This document shows positions 1-6,887 of a stretch of 54,582 nucleotides of DNA, piece after piece. Positions within the stretch are counted from its first letter, which is position 1, and each line of letters begins with the position of its first letter. The notes under the pieces are model-generated. The model was not told the DNA's origin and did not search any database. It saw only the letters and a list, made by a program, of their open reading frames with translations. Origin of the DNA: an uncultured Archangium sp. GTDB taxonomy: Bacteria; Myxococcota; Myxococcia; Myxococcales; Myxococcaceae. The translations under genes and the position numbers were made by a program. The stretch covers positions 1 to 54,582 of the forward strand of contig CAIVGN010000067.1 of assembly GCA_903905455.1 (NCBI GenBank), read 5' to 3'.

Positions 1-861
1 GGCATCGGCAAGTCGCTGCTCTCGGCCAACCTCGGCATCGCCCTGGCCAGGCGCGGGGCGAAGGTGGTGCTCGTCGATCTCGACCTGGGCGGCGCGAACC
101 TCCACACCTGCCTCGGCGTTGGCCAGCCCCAGGTCACCCTGGGCGACTACATCGATCGCAAGGTCGCCAACCTCGACGACGTGCTGGTGCCCACGCACCA
201 CGAGCGGCTCTCGCTGGTCTCCGGCGCGATGGACGGCCTCGACGCGGCGAACCCCAAGCACGGGCAGAAGACCAAGCTCATCCGCAACCTGCGGCTGCTC
301 GACGTGGACTACGTGCTGCTCGACCTCGGGGCCGGCACCGCCTTCAACGTGCTCGACTTCTTCCTCGTGGCGGACACCGGGCTGGTGGTGATGCTCCCCG
401 AACCCACGTCCATCGAGAACGCCTACCGCTTCATCAAGGCGGCCTTCTACCGCCGCCTGCAGGCCCTGGCCCCCGACGACGAGTTCGTCGGCCTGGTGGC
501 CAACGCGCTCGCCCCGCGCGACGGCGCCATGGCCAAGACCCCGTGGGAAGTGGTGGCCCAGCTGCGCGAGACCGACGTCGAGAAGGCCGCCCGGCTCGAG
601 CAGGCGCTCGGCGGCTTCCACCCCTGGGTGGTGGTCAACCAGGTGCGCACCCGGGCCGACTTCGACGTGGGCCCGACCGTCGCCTCGGCGTGGAAGAAGT
701 TCTTCGGCCTCGAGCTGGGCTACCTCGGGGCCGTCAACCACGATGACGCCGTCTGGCAGGCCGTCCGTGCCCGGAAATCACTCCTCGACGCCTTCCCCGA
801 CAGCGGGGCCGCCAACGGTGTGTTGCGCGTCGCGGAAAACCTGATTGCATTGGACCGGTGA
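1..861 (+). CDS. ParA/MinD-family ATPase (5' partial)
   Basis: Deviant Walker-A ATPase of the ParA/MinD superfamily. The window opens inside the P-loop (GIGKS is visible at the first codons), so the true start lies upstream. Further family signs are the VLVDLDLGGANLHTCLG strand and loop that follow and a DYVLLDLGAG segment matching the Walker-B-like strand. Such proteins position cell-surface or polar machinery (FlhG/MinD type) or segregate DNA. Which of these applies cannot be told without the N-terminus and upstream genes. The stop overlaps the next start by 4 bp (GTGA), which suggests translational coupling with the J-domain/HTH protein. Confidence 0.85.
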   Translation, partial: GIGKSLLSANLGIALARRGAKVVLVDLDLGGANLHTCLGVGQPQVTLGDYIDRKVANLDDVLVPTHHERLSLVSGAMDGLDAANPKHGQKTKLIRNLRLLDVDYVLLDLGAGTAFNVLDFFLVADTGLVVMLPEPTSIENAYRFIKAAFYRRLQALAPDDEFVGLVANALAPRDGAMAKTPWEVVAQLRETDVEKAARLEQALGGFHPWVVVNQVRTRADFDVGPTVASAWKKFFGLELGYLGAVNHDDAVWQAVRARKSLLDAFPDSGAANGVLRVAENLIALDR

Positions 862-2069
862 AGTCGTTCCAGTCACAGACGCATTACGAGGTCCTCGAGA
901 TCTCCGTCGGCGCGACCCTCGCCGAGGTGAAGAGCGCCTACGAGCGCCTCTCGCGGCTCTATTCCGATGACCAGGTCGTCCTCTACGGGCTCATCGACCC
1001 GCACCGCGCCAACGCCCTGCGTGCGCGGCTCAAGGAGGCCCTGGAGGTGCTGGGGGATGACGCGCGCCGGGACGCCTACGACGTGAAGATCGGGCTGCCT
1101 CCGCGCGAGGGGCCGAAGAAGGCGCCGGCGCCGAAGCCCGTGGTGCAGAGCAGCGGCGCGAGCGCGGTGGCCGGAACGGGGTGGGGCGCCTTCGCCTTCG
1201 TCACGCCGCCGGTCTCGGTGCCCGTCGCGGCGCAGCCGACCTCGTACACCTACACCATGAACGCCCAGTCGGCGCCGGTGGCCGTGCAGCCCGCGGCGGT
1301 GGTGCCGGCGCCGGTGATCGCCGCTCCCGCGCCCGTGGTGGCTCCGCCTCCGGTGACCGTGGCGCCCCCGCCGGTGGCCGTGGTGTTCTCCCCGGAGCCG
1401 GTGCCCGCCGCCAGCCCCGCCGAGGAGCTCCAGCAGCTCGACCTGGGCATGAACCCCGGCCCGCTCAATGTCTGGGGGGCCCGGGCGCCGGAGCCCATCC
1501 TCGATCCACCCACGCCGGCCGCCCCGGTGCCCGCGCCGCCGGCCCTGACCCCCGTGCCTCCGCCCCTGCCGCAGGTCGTGGCCCCGCCGCCCCCGCCTGC
1601 CTCCGCGCCGTTCGAGGTGATGGTGGTGGCGCCCTCGGCCCCGGTGCCCCCTCCGCTCCCCGTGGCCCCGCCCCCGGAAGTGGTCGAGGCCGCGCCCGAG
1701 CCGGAGCTGCCGCGCCTGTCGGATGAGGTCGAGGTGGCCATCATTCCCGCCCGGGCGTCACCGGCCCGGGAGTTCCGCATCGAGCAGCGGCCCCGGCCCT
1801 ACGAGGTGCCCGAAGACGTCGAATTCAACGGCGATCTGCTGCGCCAGGTGCGCATGGCCCGGGGGCTCACCCTGGTGCAATTGGCCGAGCGCACCCGCAT
1901 CGGCCTCAAGCACCTGGAGAACGTCGAGGGAGATCGTTACGACGCGCTGCCCGTAGGGGTGTACCTTCGGGGCATCCTGATGAACCTGGCCCGCGAACTC
2001 GGGCTTGATGGCCTCAAAGTCTCGAAGAGTTACCTGACGTTCGTCGAGGCGCACCGGTCGAAAGATTGA
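858..2069 (+). CDS. J-domain-like / proline-rich / RodZ-type HTH protein
   Basis: 403 aa, GTG start overlapping the previous stop. Residues about 5-75 look like a DnaJ J-domain (HYEVLEIS, RRDAYDVKIG), but the HPD triad between helices II and III is absent (YSDDQ there), so DnaK stimulation is doubtful. Residues about 90-290 are an Ala/Pro/Val-rich low-complexity linker. The C-terminal ~75 residues are an HTH of the RodZ/HTH_25 type (LRQVRMARGLTLVQLAERTRIG). RodZ normally carries this HTH at its N-terminus followed by a membrane helix, and no membrane segment is visible here. It is probably a cytoplasmic scaffold or regulator working with the adjacent ParA/MinD ATPase. That role is inferred from coupling only. 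Confidence 0.75.
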   Translation: MKSFQSQTHYEVLEISVGATLAEVKSAYERLSRLYSDDQVVLYGLIDPHRANALRARLKEALEVLGDDARRDAYDVKIGLPPREGPKKAPAPKPVVQSSGASAVAGTGWGAFAFVTPPVSVPVAAQPTSYTYTMNAQSAPVAVQPAAVVPAPVIAAPAPVVAPPPVTVAPPPVAVVFSPEPVPAASPAEELQQLDLGMNPGPLNVWGARAPEPILDPPTPAAPVPAPPALTPVPPPLPQVVAPPPPPASAPFEVMVVAPSAPVPPPLPVAPPPEVVEAAPEPELPRLSDEVEVAIIPARASPAREFRIEQRPRPYEVPEDVEFNGDLLRQVRMARGLTLVQLAERTRIGLKHLENVEGDRYDALPVGVYLRGILMNLARELGLDGLKVSKSYLTFVEAHRSKD

Positions 2070-2103
2070 CCCACCCACCCCGCGGCACTACGAAATCTCT
2101 CCG

Positions 2104-2367
2104 ATGACTGAAGAAGAACGAACGAAGGCGATGCGGTTGGCGCGGGCCATTGCTTCGGACATCTCGCTCTACAACGAGCAGAAGATCATCCGAGGCATCG
2201 AGCAGGACAACCTGTTCGAGACGCTCAAGGACGAGATCGAAGAGGGGCGTGAGCTCTTCAAGAGCCGCGTGAGCAAGGAGATCTTCACGCGCACCAACTT
2301 CTTCGATCGCGCCATCGTCGACGTGATCATCAAGCCCAAGGGGCACGTGAAGTCGAAGATCTGGTGA
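2104..2367 (+). CDS. Small conserved hypothetical protein
   Basis: 87 aa, ATG start 34 bp after the HTH gene. Highly charged and mostly helical by composition, with no signal peptide or membrane segment. I do not recognise a named domain. The length, good coding character and 4-bp GTGA overlap with the pseudouridine synthase gene argue that it is real and co-transcribed with its neighbours. Function unknown. Confidence 0.7.
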   Translation: MTEEERTKAMRLARAIASDISLYNEQKIIRGIEQDNLFETLKDEIEEGRELFKSRVSKEIFTRTNFFDRAIVDVIIKPKGHVKSKIW

Positions 2368-3302
2368 GTGAAGCCGTCGTCGTCGTCGTGGCCGGGCCTG
2401 AAGACCATGGGGTCCGAGCCGATCTGTTTCTCGCGCGCAGCCGGCCGGAGTTCAGCCGCGCCCGCCTCCAGGCGTTGATCGAAGCCGGGAAGGTGCGTGT
2501 CGGGGGCACCGCGATCAAGGCCTCGCAGCGCCTCCAGGGCGTCGAGCGCATCGAGCTCACCGTGCCCGAGGCGGTGGCCGTCGAGGCCCAGCCCGAAGAC
2601 CTGCCGCTGGCCGTGGTGCACCAGGACCGCGACATCATCGTGATCAACAAGGCCGCGGGCATGGTGGTGCACCCCGGCGCGGGTCACGCCGGTGGCACCC
2701 TGGTCAACGCGCTGCTCCACCACGTCAAGGATCTCAAGGGCGTGGGCGGCGAGCTGCGCCCCGGTCTCGTGCATCGCCTCGACAAGGACACCTCGGGGCT
2801 GCTGGTGATCGCCAAGCACGACGTGGCCCTGCGCGTGCTCCAGGCCGCGTTCAAGTCTCGCGAAGTGCAGAAGACCTACCTGGCGTTGGTGCTGGGCCAG
2901 CCGCTGGACGAGGGCACCTTCAACACGCTCCACGGCCGCCACCCGACACACCGCCTGCGCTTCACCGGCAAGGTCACCGAGGGCAAGTCGGCCGTCACGC
3001 ACTACAAGGTGGTCAAGCGCTACGCCCACGGCGCGCGCGTGGAGGTGGGGCTCGAGACCGGGCGCACCCACCAGATCCGCATGCACTTCGCGGAGGCCGG
3101 GTACCCGCTGTTCTCCGACCCGCTCTACGCCCCCAAGAAGGCCCAGCGGCCCGACCTCATCGAGCGCCAGGCCCTGCACGCGTGGAAGCTCGCCTTCCTG
3201 CACCCGCGCACCGGCAAGCCCATGGAGTTCACCGCGCCGGTGCCCCGCGACTTCAAGGACGCGGAGAAGCGCCTGTCGCTAGAGCATGCCGATCTGGACT
3301 GA
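2364..3302 (+). CDS. rluD: RluA/RluD-family 23S rRNA pseudouridine synthase
   Basis: 312 aa, GTG start overlapping the preceding stop. An N-terminal S4 RNA-binding domain (about residues 18-65, FSRARLQALIEAGKVRVGG) precedes the RluA-type catalytic domain. The catalytic motif is GLVHRLDKDTSGLL with Asp140 as nucleophile, followed by LETGRTHQIRMH. Length and layout fit RluD, which makes pseudouridines in helix 69 of 23S rRNA, but RluC-like specificity cannot be excluded. The last 24 bp overlap the convergent HD-type gene on the other strand. Confidence 0.9.
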   Translation: MSEAVVVVVAGPEDHGVRADLFLARSRPEFSRARLQALIEAGKVRVGGTAIKASQRLQGVERIELTVPEAVAVEAQPEDLPLAVVHQDRDIIVINKAAGMVVHPGAGHAGGTLVNALLHHVKDLKGVGGELRPGLVHRLDKDTSGLLVIAKHDVALRVLQAAFKSREVQKTYLALVLGQPLDEGTFNTLHGRHPTHRLRFTGKVTEGKSAVTHYKVVKRYAHGARVEVGLETGRTHQIRMHFAEAGYPLFSDPLYAPKKAQRPDLIERQALHAWKLAFLHPRTGKPMEFTAPVPRDFKDAEKRLSLEHADLD

Positions 3303-4592
3303 CTGCTGGCGCTTGGTGAGCACCTTGATCGGCTGGATGGCCATCACGCGCATGAAGACCTTGAGCAGGTCCGGGTCGAACTTGTTGCGCATCTCGGTCC
3401 ACATCAGCATCAGCGCCACTTCCGGGCCGTAGGCGTCACGGAAGGGCCGCTTGGAGGTCAGCGCGTCGTAGGTCGCCGCGATGCTGATCATCTTCGCGTA
3501 GAGCCCCAGGTTGGCCTTGGGGATGATCATCTGGATGTTGCCCTGGCCGTCGCGCACCGCGGTGCCGTAGTCGACCTTGTGCTCGAAGGTGGTGACCAGG
3601 CGCAGCAGGGTGGAGCGGTTGATCTGCCGCTCCTGCAAGATGTTGCGGATCGAGATCAGCGGCGCCCGGTTGATGAGGTTGCGCTCTTCGATGGTCAGCG
3701 CCCCGCGCTTGTTGAGCAGCTCGTCGGGCACGGTGCCCATGCCGGCGTCGTGGAAGAGGGCGATGTAGCCGAGGTCGCGCAGCTGCGGCTTGGTGAGCCC
3801 CAGCTCGGTGCCGTACACGATGCTGATCAGCGCCGTGTTGCACGAGTGGTACGCGAGGTACTCGGAGTCCGAGCGCGTGGTGGTCAGGCCCAGGAAGTGC
3901 GTGCGGTGGTCGATGGAGATGTCGACCAGGTCCTGGATGACGCGCAGCACCTTGCTGGTGTTGATCGGCGCCTCCTTGCGCAGCGACTCGAAGTACTGCC
4001 GCACGAAGAGCACGGCGCGGCCGTAGCAGGTCAGCGCGTACTTCTTGCGGTCGAGCTTGGCTTCGCTCTCGTCCTTCTCGTTCTCGAGCTTGTCCTTGAG
4101 CTTCGACCACTTGGCCAACTTCATCGAGACGAGCTTCTTGCCCTCGACGCCGTCCTCGTCGGCCTGGTCGCTCTGCTCCTTGGAGAAGATCCAGACGAAG
4201 TTCTTGAGCTCGGGGATGCTCACCGAGCGGAAGAGGGTGATGCCGCCCACGTCCTTCCCGCGCATCTCGTCGAGCAGGGTGCGCACGTTGTCGAGCGCGC
4301 TCATGTCGACCTTCACCAGCATGCCGTTCAAGTAGAACGACTGCTTGACCCCCATGAACTCGAGCTTCCCGTCCTTCTGGATGACCTGGTTCATGGTCTC
4401 CTGGAGTTGGGCGATCGGCTTCTCGAAGACGTGGTTGTCGGGGTCGTACATCTTCACCGAGCGCAGCAGCATGTAGAGCGCCGAGATGAGCTGGCGCCCC
4501 GCGGTCTGCAGCTTTTCGTTGTGTTCCCGGGCGAAGACGTCCGGTGAGACGTCGTCGGCTTCGGCGACCTTGGTGACGGAGATCTCAGACAT
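3279..4592 (-). CDS. Degenerate HD-GYP-type signalling protein
   Basis: 437 aa. The N-terminal half (about 1-200) is a sensory or dimerisation region with charged helices and no recognised domain. The C-terminal half resembles an HD/HD-GYP phosphohydrolase: AYHSCNTALIS for the first helix, ALFHDAGMGTVPDEL for the HD motif, then a TYDALTSKRPFRDA segment. The GYP signature is not visible and several HD-GYP metal-ligand positions look changed, so c-di-GMP hydrolysis is uncertain. A strong Shine-Dalgarno (GAAGGAGG) precedes the start, embedded in the end of the upstream HEAT gene only 3 bp away, so the two are co-translated. The 3' end overlaps rluD by 24 bp tail to tail. Confidence 0.75.
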   Translation of the reverse strand: MSEISVTKVAEADDVSPDVFAREHNEKLQTAGRQLISALYMLLRSVKMYDPDNHVFEKPIAQLQETMNQVIQKDGKLEFMGVKQSFYLNGMLVKVDMSALDNVRTLLDEMRGKDVGGITLFRSVSIPELKNFVWIFSKEQSDQADEDGVEGKKLVSMKLAKWSKLKDKLENEKDESEAKLDRKKYALTCYGRAVLFVRQYFESLRKEAPINTSKVLRVIQDLVDISIDHRTHFLGLTTTRSDSEYLAYHSCNTALISIVYGTELGLTKPQLRDLGYIALFHDAGMGTVPDELLNKRGALTIEERNLINRAPLISIRNILQERQINRSTLLRLVTTFEHKVDYGTAVRDGQGNIQMIIPKANLGLYAKMISIAATYDALTSKRPFRDAYGPEVALMLMWTEMRNKFDPDLLKVFMRVMAIQPIKVLTKRQQSVQIGML

Positions 4593-4595
4593 CGC

Positions 4596-6386
4596 TCAGG
4601 CCTCCTTCTCAGGGTTACCGAACAGCTGCTTGCGCACCCGCGCCAGGTGCATGCGGGCAGCCTGGGTCACTTCCGCGGGCTGCGCCTTGTCCTCCACGGC
4701 TTCCTGCAGGAGCTTGGCCGTCTGGATGGTGCACGCCCCGCCCAGGCCGGCCACGGCGAGCGTCTTCTCGGCGATCATCTTCTGCTTGTTGAACAAGCCG
4801 CTCTTCTGCTGCAGCACCTGGGCGAAGTAGTTGATCGCCCCGGGCACGCCGGTGGAGCCCAGGGCCACGTACAGGCCCTCCTTCTCCTGGGGCGACTTCT
4901 CCTCGAACTTCTTGTCCTTCACCATGCGCAGCAGGTCGAGGTAGGCCTTCTCCCGGTCGAACTCGGGCAGCACGCGCGCGGCCTGCAGGCGCACCTGCAA
5001 CGTCTCGTCGTCGAGCAGCGGGGCGATCAGCTTGCGGGCCTCGCCGGTGCGGCCGCGGGCGATGATCGACATCACCTCGAGCTTGAGGGCCAGGTTCTTC
5101 GTCTTGAGCACGGTGCCGAAGAACTTGAGCTTGTCGGGGTGGTTCGAGCGATCGAGCACGTAGACCATGTCGCGCTGCACCTGCGGCTTGTCGGCGGTGC
5201 GCAGCTTGTCGACGAAGAGGTCGGGGTTCTGCTTGGCGAAGATCACCATCACGTCGCACAGCAGGGTGCGGTTCTCGGGCAGCTCGATCACCTCGAGCGA
5301 GGTGAGCAGCGAGGGGATGGCGTCGGCGTTCACGTTCGAGAGGTACTTCACCACCTCCGGCGGGTTCTTCAGCTTCACGTACTTGAGCACCTCGCCGATG
5401 CGGTTGAGGCGCTGCTCTTCCCCCATCTTGGCGATGAACCCGCGCAGCAGTTCGCCGATGGAGCTGTCCGCCCCCGAGCGCTGTTCCATGGCGCGCAGCT
5501 TGAGCACCACCTGGTTGATGATCGCGAAGTCTTCCTGCAGGAGCATGGCGTCGAGCAGTTGGCTGAACATCTCGCTGAGCAGGCTGGCGTCGGTGACGCC
5601 GTTCTCCACGACCTGGAACACGGCGCTGATCAGCTTGGGGAAGAGGCGCTGGTTCTCTTCTTCGTGCACGTCGCGCTGCAGCCGGGCCTTCAGCTCCGCC
5701 GTGGCCGTCAGGCCGGTGATCACGACGCCGCGCATCTGGTCGATGTCGTCCATCTTCATCTCGAGGTCCGTCTCCGAGAGCCGCGCGAAGCGGATGTAGT
5801 CCTCGCTGTTGGTGCGCAGGCGGCGCTGGAGGTAGTCGACGATCTTGTCGACCTCGACCTGCACCTCCTCCTCGGACATCTCGTCGACCTTGAAGCCCTC
5901 GACCATGATGTATTCGAAGTTCGGCATCTGGGCGCGCCACAGCTGCGCGTTGATGTCGTCGGCCCCGCGGTCGGGGTCCGAGAGCGCGATCATCACGAAC
6001 GACGTCATCTCCTCGAGGCTGAAGCCGTCGCGGAAGATGATCTGGCGGATGCCGTCCTTGAAGAACTTGTAGGGGATCGGGTTGTCTTCGGTGAACAGGT
6101 CCTGCTTGAAGATGGTGAAGTTGGTGAGCTCCACGCGCAGGTTGAAGGCCCCGAAGACCTTCGTGTACTCCGAGAGCGCCACCCACGCCTTGGTCAGGTA
6201 CTCGCTGAACTTCGCCTCGTTGTGGCGATACATCGCGATGGTCTTGACGCCCTTGAGCAGGTGGTACGCGACCTGGCGGCCCGCCTCGACCTGCTTGCGG
6301 ACGTTGGGGTCCTGCATCGGGTCAGGCGGGGGAGCAGGGGCTCCGGGAACGGCTGCGGCGGCAGGGGCGGGGGCACGGTTCGGCAT
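4596..6386 (-). CDS. HEAT-repeat protein
   Basis: 596 aa. After an Ala/Pro-rich N-terminus (about 1-25), the protein shares a layout with the neighbouring HD-type protein (VAYHLLKGVKTIAMYRHNEAKF resembles the LYMLLRSVKMYDPDNHVF stretch there), suggesting a common N-terminal module. The C-terminal half consists of helical repeats of HEAT type (for example LDDETLQVRLQAARVLPEF). No enzyme motif was seen. It is likely a cytoplasmic scaffold for the co-transcribed cyclic-nucleotide-binding and HD-type proteins. Confidence 0.75.
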   Translation of the reverse strand: MPNRAPAPAAAAVPGAPAPPPDPMQDPNVRKQVEAGRQVAYHLLKGVKTIAMYRHNEAKFSEYLTKAWVALSEYTKVFGAFNLRVELTNFTIFKQDLFTEDNPIPYKFFKDGIRQIIFRDGFSLEEMTSFVMIALSDPDRGADDINAQLWRAQMPNFEYIMVEGFKVDEMSEEEVQVEVDKIVDYLQRRLRTNSEDYIRFARLSETDLEMKMDDIDQMRGVVITGLTATAELKARLQRDVHEEENQRLFPKLISAVFQVVENGVTDASLLSEMFSQLLDAMLLQEDFAIINQVVLKLRAMEQRSGADSSIGELLRGFIAKMGEEQRLNRIGEVLKYVKLKNPPEVVKYLSNVNADAIPSLLTSLEVIELPENRTLLCDVMVIFAKQNPDLFVDKLRTADKPQVQRDMVYVLDRSNHPDKLKFFGTVLKTKNLALKLEVMSIIARGRTGEARKLIAPLLDDETLQVRLQAARVLPEFDREKAYLDLLRMVKDKKFEEKSPQEKEGLYVALGSTGVPGAINYFAQVLQQKSGLFNKQKMIAEKTLAVAGLGGACTIQTAKLLQEAVEDKAQPAEVTQAARMHLARVRKQLFGNPEKEA

Positions 6387-6410
6387 TCGCCTGCGAGTGT
6401 AACCCCGTCG

Positions 6411-6839
6411 TCAGCGAATGGCGTCGCGGAGTCGGCGGGTGAGCACCTTGACGATGCCCTGCGCGATCTCCGGCTTCTCCGTCATGATGTCCTGGAAGTC
6501 TTCCCGGGTGATCTTGAGCAGCGTGGTGTCTTCCACCGCGGTCACGGTCGCCGAGCGGGGCGCCGCGTCGAGCACCCCGATTTCCCCGAAGCACTCGCGT
6601 TCGCCGAGGTCGGCGATCACCCGGTCGGCCTTGTGCACGCGCACCTTGCCGTCGATCACCAGGTACAGCGCGTCGCCGGCCTCGCCCTCGGCGAAGATCT
6701 CGTCGGAGCTGTCCCGGCCCTCTTCGGTGGAGATCAGGGCGATGGCCGCCAGGTCCTCGCCGGGGATCTGGGAGAACAGATCGATCGACTTGAGGAAGAG
6801 CACCTTTTCGACAGTCGAGAGCATGGGGGCGCCGCCCAT
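6411..6839 (-). CDS. Cyclic nucleotide-binding domain protein
   Basis: 142 aa, a stand-alone Crp/cNMP-binding fold with no HTH domain. Recognisable features are the LFSQIPGEDLAAIA entry helix, the phosphate-binding cassette region ECFGEIGVLDAAPRSATVTA (FGE, then PRSATV) and a C-terminal helix. The PRSA Arg matches the Arg that contacts the cyclic phosphate in family members. It sits between the HEAT protein and the translocase-HEAT protein on the same strand, so it probably serves as a ligand sensor in that cluster. An alternative in-frame ATG lies at 6824. Confidence 0.85.
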   Translation of the reverse strand: MGGAPMLSTVEKVLFLKSIDLFSQIPGEDLAAIALISTEEGRDSSDEIFAEGEAGDALYLVIDGKVRVHKADRVIADLGERECFGEIGVLDAAPRSATVTAVEDTTLLKITREDFQDIMTEKPEIAQGIVKVLTRRLRDAIR

Positions 6840-6887
6840 CGTTGAAGGAAAGCCCGGGGCTGTCCAGCGGTCCTTGGGCCCGAACGG

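Noticed and set aside
2169-3203. A 344-aa minus-strand frame opposite rluD
   Set aside because: It is the antisense of a clear enzyme gene and shows the His/Leu/Val/Asp-rich composition typical of such shadows in GC-rich DNA.
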